Shown piece by piece: positions 35,989 through 44,921 of a DNA stretch of 64,000 bases (the stretch's first letter is position 1; each line of letters begins with the position of its first letter). The stretch covers positions 62,001 through 126,000 of the forward strand of contig CALSTB010000002.1 in the NCBI GenBank assembly GCA_943789165.1, written 5' to 3'. Source of the stretch: an uncultured Bacteroidia bacterium. GTDB lineage: Bacteria > Bacteroidota > Bacteroidia > NS11-12g > UBA9320. A model generated the notes under the pieces. That model searched no databases. It was not told the origin of the DNA and was given only the letters and a program-made list of their open reading frames with translations. A program made the position numbers and the translations under genes.

Positions 35989-37460
35989 TTCAATTCTTTT
36001 CGAAGTCGTGCTACAGGTATATTCAACTGCTCTCGATACTTGGCAACTGTCCGTCTTGCGATGTTGTAGCCTTTTGCCTTTAACAACTCTTGCAACCTTC
36101 CGTCTGTCAACGGTTTTTGTTTGTTTTCCGCATCGATAGCTGTACTCAATATTTTTTTAACCTCTTTGTTACTCACCTCTTCACCACTAGAAGTAACAAT
36201 GCCTTCTGAGAAAAAATGTTTTAGTAAAAAGATGCCGAAATCTGTTTCGACGTATTTACTACTCGCTACCCGTGAAATGGTAGATACATCTAAATGCACT
36301 TTCTCGGCAATGTCTTTCAGAATCATTGGGCGAAGATGTGTCTCATCGCCAGATAGGAAGTACTTCTTTTGAATTTCAACAATGCAACGCATCGTAACCA
36401 ATAAGGTATTTTGGCGCTGTTTTACTGAATCCACGAACCATTTGGCGCTATCTAGTTTTTGCTTAATAAACTGAACGGCGTCTTTGGTTCCTTTATCCGG
36501 ATTTTTAGATTTCTCGTATCCCTTAAGCGTTTCCATATAGTCAGCGGAAACCTTAAGCACTGGTGTGTTTCTATTATTGAGCTCAACTTCTAATTCACCA
36601 TATGACTCTTTAACAATGAAATCTGGAATGATGTAATCCGTTTGTCGGCCACCACTGGCACTTCCCGCAGGTTTTGGATTTAGTTTTGAGATGAAAATGA
36701 TGGCTTCTTTTAAAAAGTCCTCAGTGACATCCAACTTTTTCATCAACCGCTCATAATGCTTTTTGGAGAAATCCTCCATGTGGTTTTCTATGATGCTGGC
36801 AGCAAGCTTGGTGATTGCTGTATTTTTATACTTGGCTCGATGGTTAATCTGCAACAACAAACATTCTTGTAAACTTCTTGCACCGATGCCTGGAGGCTCT
36901 AAGTCTTGAATCTTCATCAACACTTTTTCAAGTTCCTCTTCCGTTGTACGCACATTGGCAGAAAACAACAAATCGTTTACGATGCTTCTTAATGGACGAC
37001 GTAAATAACCATCGTCTTCAATAGTTCCGATAAGTTGATCCGCTAAAAGATATTCATGATCAGTTTGTAGACTTTGTTTAACGCTTTCTAGTAACCTATC
37101 TCTAAATGAAATAGAGGCATTGATTGGGATAAACTCTTTTTCATCATCATCACTACCACTGTATTGGTCGTTTAACCGAACGCCACCATCATCGTCGTTC
37201 AAGTAGTCAGAAATATCAATGCTGTCTTCTTGGCTAGACTCAAACGACTCCGTGTCACTGAATTCATCGCCGTAATCATATTCATCACCGTTGTCGGTGT
37301 CAGCTTCATCCTTGCCGTTTTCAAGGGCGGGATTCTCGATAAGCTCCTCTTCCACTTTCTGCTCAAAATTGAGCGTATTCAGCTCCAGCAACTTAATAAA
37401 CTGTATTTGTTGCGGTGAAAGCTTTTGTAGAAGTTTCTGACTTAACGATTGCTTAAGCAT
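35985..37460 (-). CDS. rpoN: RNA polymerase sigma-54 factor
   Basis: RpoN directs RNA polymerase to -24/-12 promoters that need enhancer-binding proteins. The 491-residue protein has a Gln-rich activator-interacting start (LSQKLLQKLSPQQIQFIKLLEL), an acidic linker (residues about 55-105), a core-binding region with GIGARSLQECLLLQ, and the DNA-binding part with HLDVSTISRVASSKYVETDFG. The RpoN box ARRTVAKYREQL is near residue 475. It starts an operon with the PAP2-like and enoyl-CoA hydratase genes. No enhancer-binding protein is in the window. Confidence 0.97.
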   Translation of the reverse strand: MLKQSLSQKLLQKLSPQQIQFIKLLELNTLNFEQKVEEELIENPALENGKDEADTDNGDEYDYGDEFSDTESFESSQEDSIDISDYLNDDDGGVRLNDQYSGSDDDEKEFIPINASISFRDRLLESVKQSLQTDHEYLLADQLIGTIEDDGYLRRPLRSIVNDLLFSANVRTTEEELEKVLMKIQDLEPPGIGARSLQECLLLQINHRAKYKNTAITKLAASIIENHMEDFSKKHYERLMKKLDVTEDFLKEAIIFISKLNPKPAGSASGGRQTDYIIPDFIVKESYGELEVELNNRNTPVLKVSADYMETLKGYEKSKNPDKGTKDAVQFIKQKLDSAKWFVDSVKQRQNTLLVTMRCIVEIQKKYFLSGDETHLRPMILKDIAEKVHLDVSTISRVASSKYVETDFGIFLLKHFFSEGIVTSSGEEVSNKEVKKILSTAIDAENKQKPLTDGRLQELLKAKGYNIARRTVAKYREQLNIPVARLRKELK

Positions 37461-37477
37461 ATTTACCTTCTTAAGGT

Positions 37478-37507
37478 TATGCCAATGCGGTATAACCCTT
37501 ATTTTTG
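37478..37507 (+). promoter_or_regulatory. asnS promoter
   Basis: TATTTTTG at 37500-37507 matches TAnnTTTG, 29 bases before the asnS ATG. A TTA lies near -33 rather than TTG, so the upstream element is weak. Confidence 0.45.
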
Positions 37508-37536
37508 TCCAAAATTAGAGAATTGAATCGATATCG

Positions 37537-39057
37537 ATGAAAACATACATTAAAGACTTATCTACACATCAAGATTCGTTAGTCACACTACAAGGCTGGG
37601 TACAAAACAAGCGGGAGAGTAAGGGATTGGTTTTCCTTATAATTAGAGATGGTTCTGGGTTTTGCCAGTGCATCGTTGATTTGAATAATATTGGTGAAGA
37701 ACAATTCAACAAAGCCACATCTTTAGGCCAAGAAAGCAGCTTGCGATTAACTGGTAAGGTAGTTGAAGACACCCGTCAGATTGGTGGTTTCGAAATGCAT
37801 GTTCAGGAAATCGACATCATTCAAAATTGCGCTAACTACCCGATTGCCAACAAAGAACACGGTATTGAGTTTTTAATGGATCAGCGTCACCTTTGGTTGC
37901 GAAGCAAACGCCAATGGGCGATTATGCGTGTTAGAAACCAGGTAATTTTTGCGATTCACAACTTCTTCCAAAAAGAAGGATTCGTTCAAATGGATGCACC
38001 AATTTTTACTGGTAACGCGTGTGAAGGAACTACAGATTTGTTTGAAACCGATTTTTACGGCGAGCCAGCGTATCTTTCTCAAAGTGGTCAACTCTATGGA
38101 GAATCTATGGCGATGGCCATGGGGAAAATATATACGTTTGGTCCAACGTTTAGGTCCGAAAAGTCTAAAACCCGACGTCACTTATCTGAATTTTGGATGA
38201 TTGAACCAGAAATGGCGTTTTACGACATTTTCGACAACATGGATTGTATAGAAGATTTTGTTCGCTTTGTGGTGAAAGAGATTTTGGACAAGTGTAAAAT
38301 GGAATTGGAGTTACTCGAAAGAGATACAACCATCCTTGAAAAAACCGTCGAAGCGTTTGTTCGATTAACTTATGACGACGCAGTTGCGATAATAAAAGGA
38401 GAAAAAGACGTTGATGGAAAGACTACTATTGCGGTTTTAGAAAACGACTTACTTGAAACCAAGAAACAGATCGAAGCATTGAAGGCAGACAATGCTGAAC
38501 GAGAAGCATTAATTGCTGCCGGTGGAATGAAGAAGGGTAAGGTCAACTTCAACCTAAACACCATCGATAAAAACAAAAATCTAATTAAGCAATTAGAAGA
38601 GGACGAACGCAACATCCCACAATGGTTAGAATCTGCAAAGAACTTCACCTATGGAGAGGACTTCGGTGGATCTGACGAAACGGTATTGACCAGAATGTTC
38701 GACGTACCAGTAATGGTATATGATTGGCCACATGAAATAAAAGCGTTTTACTTAAAACGTAACCCCGACAATCCAAAATTCGCTCGTGGTGTTGATATGC
38801 TTGCTCCGGAAGGATATGGAGAAGTAGTTGGTGGTGGAGAAAGAGAAACAAATGAGCAAATGTTGATTGAAAAAATCAATGAACATCAGCTTCCAATGGA
38901 AGAGTTTGAATGGTATTTAGACCTCCGTAGATTTGGGTCTGTTCCTCATGCTGGATTTGGATTAGGCTTGGAACGATTACTAGCTTGGATTTGTAAACTT
39001 CCACACGTTCGTGAAACCATTCCATTCCCGAGAATGTACGGAAGACTGAAGCCATAA
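37537..39057 (+). CDS. asnS: asparagine--tRNA ligase
   Basis: AsnRS charges tRNA-Asn with asparagine. The 506-residue class II synthetase has an N-terminal OB fold (VTLQGWVQNKRESKGLVFLIIRDGSG), motif 2 (FGPTFRSEKSKTRRHLSEFWMIEPEM) and motif 3 (FGLGLERLLAWICKLPHVRE). An insertion of roughly 100 residues (about 265-375) with a coiled, Lys/Glu-rich character sits inside the catalytic domain; many Bacteroidota AsnRS share a longer form than the E. coli enzyme (466). It heads an operon with the acyltransferase and P450 genes. Confidence 0.96.
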   Translation: MKTYIKDLSTHQDSLVTLQGWVQNKRESKGLVFLIIRDGSGFCQCIVDLNNIGEEQFNKATSLGQESSLRLTGKVVEDTRQIGGFEMHVQEIDIIQNCANYPIANKEHGIEFLMDQRHLWLRSKRQWAIMRVRNQVIFAIHNFFQKEGFVQMDAPIFTGNACEGTTDLFETDFYGEPAYLSQSGQLYGESMAMAMGKIYTFGPTFRSEKSKTRRHLSEFWMIEPEMAFYDIFDNMDCIEDFVRFVVKEILDKCKMELELLERDTTILEKTVEAFVRLTYDDAVAIIKGEKDVDGKTTIAVLENDLLETKKQIEALKADNAEREALIAAGGMKKGKVNFNLNTIDKNKNLIKQLEEDERNIPQWLESAKNFTYGEDFGGSDETVLTRMFDVPVMVYDWPHEIKAFYLKRNPDNPKFARGVDMLAPEGYGEVVGGGERETNEQMLIEKINEHQLPMEEFEWYLDLRRFGSVPHAGFGLGLERLLAWICKLPHVRETIPFPRMYGRLKP

Positions 39058-39066
39058 CGACATTTC

Positions 39067-39834
39067 ATGGCGTCCACTTACCAGAAAGAAAAGCTTTCGA
39101 TCCACCAAAAAATGGTTGGAGATGCGGTAAGAATTGGACGAACCATTCCTTACATTCATACACTTGTTGAGCTCGACGCAACCAATGCACGTTCATTTTT
39201 ACGCGCGTATCGTAGAAGTTCAGGAATCAACATTTCGTTTTCTACTTACCTCATGACTTGTTGTGCAAAAGCGATTCAACAAGATGTGTCTATTCAGCGA
39301 ATGAAATCTATTGGAAACAGTACGACACAGTTTGAGGAGGTTGATCTATTTTATCCTACGGAATCGAATACAAAAACACCTGAGTTGCAGAGTTCGTTGA
39401 TACGAAATGCTGGTCAACGAAGTCTGGTTGAAATACATGAGAGACTGCAACAGGAAAATCACTCAGTTTCGGCGAAACATCAAGTCTTTATGAGGCTTCC
39501 ATGGTTCATCAGAAAGTATTGGTACAAACTGTGGTTTGCAATCCCGAAGATTCGAAAACAATATTTCGGGACGGTGTACTTCTCATCCATTCTCAATTTC
39601 TCAGGGGACCGAAGGGCTTGGGGTATTCCAATACCTATGCATCCTTTTGGGATATTTATCGGCACTATGTGTAAACGACTTATTGAAACCAAAAATGGCA
39701 TCGAGCAACGCGACATGGTTCAGATTACTTTATCGGTTGATCATCGAGTAAGCAATGGAGGTGACATGGGTCGGTTCGTACATCGGTTAAAGCATATTTT
39801 AGAGTTTGAAGATTTAACACTAGCATCTAACTAA
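39067..39834 (+). CDS. 2-oxo-acid dehydrogenase E2-like acyltransferase, catalytic domain only
   Basis: The 255-residue protein matches the chloramphenicol-acetyltransferase-like catalytic domain of E2 subunits. It has the active-site segment LSVDHRVSNGGDMGRFVHRL, with the catalytic His and the nearby Asp. It lacks the lipoyl domain and the subunit-binding domain found in true E2 chains, so it cannot act in a normal dehydrogenase complex by itself. Probably it is a stand-alone acyltransferase of unknown substrate. It starts nine bases after asnS and the P450 gene follows with no gap, so the three are cotranscribed. Confidence 0.85.
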   Translation: MASTYQKEKLSIHQKMVGDAVRIGRTIPYIHTLVELDATNARSFLRAYRRSSGINISFSTYLMTCCAKAIQQDVSIQRMKSIGNSTTQFEEVDLFYPTESNTKTPELQSSLIRNAGQRSLVEIHERLQQENHSVSAKHQVFMRLPWFIRKYWYKLWFAIPKIRKQYFGTVYFSSILNFSGDRRAWGIPIPMHPFGIFIGTMCKRLIETKNGIEQRDMVQITLSVDHRVSNGGDMGRFVHRLKHILEFEDLTLASN

Positions 39835-41151
39835 GTGTCGCGTTTACCTAAAATAAGTGGATTGCGGTTGTTGAGGTTGGTGCCCAAACTATTACGCAAA
39901 CCCTTGCCTGCTTTGCAGTCTGTAGTTGAGAAACACGGCCGATTGATAGAATTCAATGGTGGAAAGTATCAGCAGTTATTCTTTGTATCGGATCCCGAAG
40001 CGGTTAAATACATTTTAAAAACCAACAAAGACAATTTCAAAAGATCGCCTGTGATAAAGGCGTTACAACCTTTACTGGGTAATGGGATTTTTATTTCAGA
40101 AGACGAAACGTGGAAATCCCAACGACTTGCCCTGAAACCTGCTTTCCATGAACAAGTGATTCTTGATTTCGAGAAAGTCATATTGCAAGAAACGCATGAG
40201 ACCATTCAACAATGGCGGGAATTAACGTATTCTAAAAACATCGAATCGGACGTTTCTTTATTGATGTTGCGGATTTTGGCAAGAACGCAATTCTGCCAAA
40301 ACATAGACTTAGATTTTAAGGAGATTCAACGCGCCCATGTTGATGTCTTAAAACAGACCAGTATTCGGAATCAAAAGGTAGATTTCTATCACAATAAGCT
40401 GCGCAAACGCTTTGGTTTTCAACCGAAATCTAACAAGCCTACCAAAGCCTTAGAATATTTACACACCGTTGCCACGTATATCATTTCTTATGGCAGAACG
40501 CATGTGAATGAATGTAGTTATTGGTTAAACGACATGATTGTGCGTCATGAGCCAGAATCGGCAATAAAAGACCAAATTCTCAACTTCATTTTTGCAGGAT
40601 ATGACACAACTGCTTCGGCTTTGTCGTGGACATTGTATTGCTTAGCAACAGAGACGGAGGGCCAAACTGCTTGCAGACAAGAAGCTTCTAAAACGCCGAT
40701 TGAATTCTCTCATATCGGCAAGTTGAGTTATATAAAAAACTGCATTCAAGAATCGATGCGGTTGTATCCACCCGTCTGGTCAATTCATCGACAATCGGTA
40801 GAAGCTGATATCGTTTCGGGCCAAGCATTCGATGCTGGATCATATTTTATGATTTGTAGCTATACATTACATCGCGATCCAGACTTATGGGAATCACCTA
40901 ACAGTTTTGATCCGTTAAGATTTGAGTCTGAGAAAATGCGCGGCAAGGCATTTCAATATATTCCATTTGGACAAGGAGAGCGGGTGTGTATAGGTCAATC
41001 TCTGGCTATTATGGAGATGCAGTTGATTCTTGGTGTGATGTTGCAGCAATTTGAATTCAGCTATTCAAGACGAGACGCACCAGACATTATTCCAGGCATC
41101 ATCATGAAATCTAAGGGCGGGATTTGGTTGGATGTGAAGGCTACTTCTTGA
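39835..41151 (+). CDS. cytochrome P450
   Basis: The 438-residue soluble haem monooxygenase has the oxygen-binding I helix FAGYDTTASALSW near residue 255, the ESMR (ExxR) motif in the K helix and the haem loop FGQGERVCIGQSLAIMEMQ with Cys near 385. These are consistent with the CYP102/CYP4-like class. The start is a GTG directly after the stop of the acyltransferase gene. No redox partner is adjacent; the ferredoxin reductase and ferredoxin at 59103-60451 are candidates (inference). Its substrate may relate to the upstream acyltransferase. The gene overlaps folA by 11 bases in convergent orientation. Confidence 0.93.
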   Translation: MSRLPKISGLRLLRLVPKLLRKPLPALQSVVEKHGRLIEFNGGKYQQLFFVSDPEAVKYILKTNKDNFKRSPVIKALQPLLGNGIFISEDETWKSQRLALKPAFHEQVILDFEKVILQETHETIQQWRELTYSKNIESDVSLLMLRILARTQFCQNIDLDFKEIQRAHVDVLKQTSIRNQKVDFYHNKLRKRFGFQPKSNKPTKALEYLHTVATYIISYGRTHVNECSYWLNDMIVRHEPESAIKDQILNFIFAGYDTTASALSWTLYCLATETEGQTACRQEASKTPIEFSHIGKLSYIKNCIQESMRLYPPVWSIHRQSVEADIVSGQAFDAGSYFMICSYTLHRDPDLWESPNSFDPLRFESEKMRGKAFQYIPFGQGERVCIGQSLAIMEMQLILGVMLQQFEFSYSRRDAPDIIPGIIMKSKGGIWLDVKATS

Positions 41152-41632
41152 CGTACTGTTTATAAGTAAAAGCGTAATCATTCACTTCAGATCTGTCGTA
41201 AGACTGTTCCTCTACAACCTTCCATTCTTCCCATTTCACTTTCGGAAAAAAAGTATCTGCCTCCTCGACAGAAACATCGACATGTGAGATGTGCAAAACA
41301 TGAGCGTCGTCTAGGCTTTGTCTGTAGATTTCTCCTCCCCCAATAACAAAGACTTCAAATTCCGTTTTTCGAAAATGATCGAACGCTTGATTTAAACTAT
41401 TAAACACCATAACGCCTTCTGGTTGGTAATCCCTTTTACGCGTAATCACTACATTTGTCCGCTTCGGCAATGGTCGACCGATGGACTCATAACTTTTACG
41501 GCCCATGATAAGGACATTGTTCAAAGTCGTTTTCTTAAACAACTGCAAGTCGTCTTTAATATGCCAGAGCAATTGGTTGTCTTTACCGATTGCATTGTTT
41601 TGGGCGATGGCTGCTATGAGGTGGATTTGCAT
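41141..41632 (-). CDS. folA: dihydrofolate reductase
   Basis: FolA reduces dihydrofolate to tetrahydrofolate with NADPH. The 163-residue protein has the start IHLIAAIAQNNAIGKDNQLLWHIKDDLQLFKK, with the catalytic Asp of the LLWHIKDD segment, then ILIMGRKSYESIG and the NADPH loop FVIGGGEIYRQ. Length and motifs are standard. Its 3' end overlaps the P450 gene by 11 bases on the other strand. thyA, often nearby, is not in the window. Confidence 0.96.
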   Translation of the reverse strand: MQIHLIAAIAQNNAIGKDNQLLWHIKDDLQLFKKTTLNNVLIMGRKSYESIGRPLPKRTNVVITRKRDYQPEGVMVFNSLNQAFDHFRKTEFEVFVIGGGEIYRQSLDDAHVLHISHVDVSVEEADTFFPKVKWEEWKVVEEQSYDRSEVNDYAFTYKQYVKK

Positions 41633-41708
41633 AAAATGGCCCTATGGGCACTAAATCATTGAATTATAGAATTAAAGAATTATTGAATCAGCCACAAAAA
41701 ATATCATG

Positions 41709-42086
41709 TTAACCATTCGAATTCTTACGTGCAGTTGCGAGTATCTTTAATACTTCAATTGCCTCGTTAAGCAAAGGTCTAATTTTTTCCGATTCCACAT
41801 TAAATTTTCCTTCCAATAACATTTCCAACCACAGAACAGTTTCGTCTACTTCCTCAATAGTAAGGCTCATTTTGGCGTAGAATTCTTTACCAGACCTTCC
41901 TCTGCAAGCAGCATGGTAGTTGGCATTAAGACTACTGGCACTTTTACCAAGTTGATAAGAAATAATTTTAAGAGAATTCTGCTTGTATGAAAATGTATCA
42001 CACAACTCCAATACCGCTATGGCTAGTTTTTTACACCTTAGCTTTGTTTTCCGTCCAAACTCAATTCTGGCTTTATCCGTGGTCAT
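41709..42086 (-). CDS. four-helix-bundle protein (23S rRNA intervening-sequence family)
   Basis: This is a 125-residue helical protein (RCKKLAIAVLELCDTF, IISYQLGKSASSLNANYHAACRGRSGKEFYAKMSLTIEEVDETVLWLEML). It belongs to the S23/IVP four-helix-bundle family, first seen inside 23S rRNA intervening sequences but common as free genes in Bacteroidota. I start at the ATG at 42086 because the first 16 codons upstream add no family sequence. Its flanks are very AT-rich with repeated GAATTA-like runs, which hints at a mobile or inserted origin. Function unknown. Confidence 0.75.
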   Translation of the reverse strand: MTTDKARIEFGRKTKLRCKKLAIAVLELCDTFSYKQNSLKIISYQLGKSASSLNANYHAACRGRSGKEFYAKMSLTIEEVDETVLWLEMLLEGKFNVESEKIRPLLNEAIEVLKILATARKNSNG

Positions 42087-42229
42087 GTGGCAATTTCGTT
42101 CTGTTTTATTATAGTATGTGATTAAGACCTCCAACCGTTATGTACGATCCATTCAACATGTCTTTTAAGGAATATTATTCTATTATTCCGTAATTCCCCC
42201 TTCCATTAATTCTATCCTTATTTTGCAAT

Positions 42230-42868
42230 ATGCAAAAACACAGTCTGTCCGTTCAAAAAACAGCTCGAATATTCAGCTTAGGGGATTTGGAAACTGCCAC
42301 GGAAATTTGGATAGTGTTGCATGGTTATGCTCAACTGTCTTCGGATTTCTTGAATGGCTTCGAAGAAATTGTCACTTCTGATCGAGCAATCATTGCGCCT
42401 GAAGGTTTGCATCGATTTTACAAAAAAGGGTTTTATGGTGACGTTGTCGCAAGTTGGATGACCAAAGAAGATCGTTTGGACGACATTCAGGATTATGTTT
42501 CGTATCTCGACCAAGTTGTTTCGACCTTTATCAAACCGAATCAACGCATAACGCTGTTTGGGTTTTCTCAAGGAGTAGCAACTGCTTGTCGGTGGTTGGC
42601 TGATGGCATTATAAAACCAGACAATGTCGTGTTGTGGGCTGGAACATTTCCACAAGACATCGATTTGAATCGCACGTCTTATAAAATGAAGTCTACCAAA
42701 TGTTATTTGGCCTATGATGAAAACGACCCATTCAGAAATGACGAGTCATGGCAAAAACAACTTGCTTTCATTGATTCACTTGGTGTTGAACCAATTCAAT
42801 ATACGTTTGAGGGCGGACACAAGGTGCCGAAAGTAGTGTTATCAGATTTTGTAAACGAGTTTTTCTAA
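42230..42868 (+). CDS. alpha/beta hydrolase, phospholipase/carboxylesterase family
   Basis: The 212-residue esterase has the nucleophile elbow GFSQG (Ser near 109) in RITLFGFSQGVATACRWLADG. Asp in AYDENDPF and His in FEGGHKVP complete the catalytic triad. The HGYAQLSSDFLNGFE segment gives the oxyanion hole. The YpfH/Abhydrolase_2 family cleaves small carboxyl esters or acyl groups; the substrate is not known. It converges on nadC, overlapping it by four bases. Confidence 0.88.
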   Translation: MQKHSLSVQKTARIFSLGDLETATEIWIVLHGYAQLSSDFLNGFEEIVTSDRAIIAPEGLHRFYKKGFYGDVVASWMTKEDRLDDIQDYVSYLDQVVSTFIKPNQRITLFGFSQGVATACRWLADGIIKPDNVVLWAGTFPQDIDLNRTSYKMKSTKCYLAYDENDPFRNDESWQKQLAFIDSLGVEPIQYTFEGGHKVPKVVLSDFVNEFF

Positions 42869-43716
42869 TCAGTCTCTTTTAAACTGATATCCATGCTTTT
42901 TACCGAGTGGGTCAAAGCGCCGATACTGATAAAATCGACATTGGTAGCTGCATAGGCGGCTAAACTTGTTTCGTTAATGCCACCACTTGCTTCTGTTTCG
43001 ACTTGACCATTAATCACTTGTAGGGCTTCAACAATGCGTTCTGGTGTGAAGTTATCAAGCATGATTCGATCCACTCCCCCAACAGCCAACGCTTCTTTTA
43101 CTTCGTCTAGATTCCGTGTTTCCACTTCCACCTTTAACGATAAATTCTTTTCCTTTAAATACGCTTTGGTTTTGTTTACCGCATTGGTAATACCACCTGC
43201 GTAGTCGTTGTGATTGTCTTTCAACATAATCATGTCGTACAACCCAATTCGATGGTTATAACCACCACCAATAGTTACTGCCCATTTCTCAAGAAACCTA
43301 AGATTTGGCGTCGTCTTACGTGTGTCAAGCAACCTCGACTTTGAGTCGCCCATTAACTTCACCAAATTGTGCGTTTGAGTAGCTACCCCGCTCAATCTCT
43401 GCATACAATTTAGAAGCAATCGTTCACCAGCTAAAATTGCATGAACACTTCCAGAAACTATAAAGCCTATATCGCCATATTCAACTGAGTCACCATCATT
43501 TTTGAAAACGTCAAATTGTATCTCTGGATCTAGTTCTCTTAAAATTACTTTAGCTAACTCGATACCGGCTACAATACCTTTATCTTTAAATATGAGCTTT
43601 GCTTTCCCTTGAGTACCTTGAGGAATCGAGGCTAAAGAAGAATGATCCCCTTCTTTAATATCCTCCTCAAATGCGCGATGAATAAAATCTAAGGTTTGTT
43701 TGTCGTTAAAATTCAT
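42865..43716 (-). CDS. nadC: nicotinate-nucleotide pyrophosphorylase (carboxylating)
   Basis: NadC converts quinolinate and PRPP to nicotinate mononucleotide in NAD synthesis. The 283-residue protein has ERLLLNCMQRLSGVATQT near residue 95, LLDTRKTTPNLRFLEKWAVTIGGGYNHRIGL near 145, and EVETRNLDEVKEALAVGGVDRIMLDNF, then SGGINE and DFISIGALTHS. It is typical throughout. nadA and nadB are not in the window. It overlaps the esterase gene convergently. Confidence 0.97.
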   Translation of the reverse strand: MNFNDKQTLDFIHRAFEEDIKEGDHSSLASIPQGTQGKAKLIFKDKGIVAGIELAKVILRELDPEIQFDVFKNDGDSVEYGDIGFIVSGSVHAILAGERLLLNCMQRLSGVATQTHNLVKLMGDSKSRLLDTRKTTPNLRFLEKWAVTIGGGYNHRIGLYDMIMLKDNHNDYAGGITNAVNKTKAYLKEKNLSLKVEVETRNLDEVKEALAVGGVDRIMLDNFTPERIVEALQVINGQVETEASGGINETSLAAYAATNVDFISIGALTHSVKSMDISLKETD

Positions 43717-43758
43717 GTAAAAACTGTTACAATCTTTGCTGATAGTCTGTTTTTGGGT

Positions 43759-44166
43759 TTACTCGAACTCTATTTCTTGAATCAAGTACAGTTCACCTTG
43801 CTTTTTCACAAATACGGTGACCCTAAACGTTTTTTCCTCTCCCGTTGTATAGTCGCCTACAGCGAATTTACTTCCCGATGCAGAACTCCCACGATGCACC
43901 AATTTGAATGACGAAGGTGGATATTTATCGAAGAAGCGATTCATGATGACGATGGTTTGTTGTTTGCTATAAATGCCTTCTACTTCTCCAGGCAATTCCA
44001 GTTCAACACTGCTACTAAGGTATTTGGCAAACTTATTAGCGTTCCCACCTGCAATAGCTGATTCAAAGTCTGAGAAAATATCTTGGGTAGGACGCGCAAA
44101 GCCCATTAACAAAAGAGAGATGGTTATGGTGATCAACGCAAACTTGGATGATTTTGTAACGTTCAT
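43759..44166 (-). CDS. DUF4783-family exported protein
   Basis: The 135-residue protein begins with a signal peptide (KFALITITISLLLMGFARPTQ). The mature part fits DUF4783, a small NTF2-like fold of Bacteroidota: IFSDFESAIAGGNANKFAKYLSSSVELELPG, MNRFFDKYPPSSFKLVHRG and GELYLIQEIEFE at the end. Members are periplasmic with no known activity. It lies next to nadC on the same strand with 42 bases between. Such proteins often accompany nadC in this phylum (from memory). Confidence 0.85.
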   Translation of the reverse strand: MNVTKSSKFALITITISLLLMGFARPTQDIFSDFESAIAGGNANKFAKYLSSSVELELPGEVEGIYSKQQTIVIMNRFFDKYPPSSFKLVHRGSSASGSKFAVGDYTTGEEKTFRVTVFVKKQGELYLIQEIEFE

Positions 44167-44259
44167 TGAATAATCAAAGTTAAGAGATATTTACTATTTA
44201 TATGGTTCGGGTATTAATTAACTTCCATAAATTTACAGGCAGAAACCGTACCAAAAAAG

Positions 44260-44916
44260 ATGTTCGAGGTAAAAAATCTTTCTGCAGAAAACTCAATTAT
44301 TTGTCAAATTCTTAAGGAACTGAGGGACAAGGAAATACAGAAAGACAGATACCGCTTTCGAAAGAACATTGAACGCATTGGCACGATTGCCGCGTACGAA
44401 ATTTCCAAACAACTTGAGTACCAAAATACACAGACCGACACTCCTTTGGGGTCATGCCCAACTACCGAGCTAATTGACCAACCAGTGATTGGGACTGTAT
44501 TACGCGCTGGCATTCCGCTCCAACATGGCGTCAACCAACTTTTTAATCAGGCAGACTTAGCCTATATCTCTGCATATCGACATCACACTTCAGAAACGAC
44601 TTTTGAAATAAAGGTAGAATATCTAGCTAGTCCGAGTATTGAAAACCGTGTATTGATTTTAACTGACCCTATGTTGGCCACTGGACAATCACTTGTTCTT
44701 ACTTATGAGCAATTTTTAGCACAGGGTAATCCTAAAAAAGTACACTTAGTGTCGGTAATTGGAAGTAAAGCTGGGGTTGACTATGTTCGCAAGCACATCC
44801 CAAATGCTACTTTGTGGATTGCCACGGTCGATGAAGAATTGAATGCAGATGGATATATTGTCCCCGGATTAGGAGATGCAGGAGACTTAAGTTTTGGCAC
44901 CAAAACACAACATTAA
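44260..44916 (+). CDS. upp: uracil phosphoribosyltransferase
   Basis: Upp salvages uracil with PRPP to give UMP. The 218-residue protein has the family arginine segment near residue 25 (KDRYRFRKNIERIG), VLRAGIPLQHG near 80, the PRPP-binding LILTDPMLATGQS near 130 and the C-terminal IVPGLGDAGDLSFGTK, which forms the uracil loop. It is followed by a nucleotidase gene five bases downstream, making a pyrimidine salvage pair. Confidence 0.96.
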   Translation: MFEVKNLSAENSIICQILKELRDKEIQKDRYRFRKNIERIGTIAAYEISKQLEYQNTQTDTPLGSCPTTELIDQPVIGTVLRAGIPLQHGVNQLFNQADLAYISAYRHHTSETTFEIKVEYLASPSIENRVLILTDPMLATGQSLVLTYEQFLAQGNPKKVHLVSVIGSKAGVDYVRKHIPNATLWIATVDEELNADGYIVPGLGDAGDLSFGTKTQH

Positions 44917-44921
44917 TTAGC

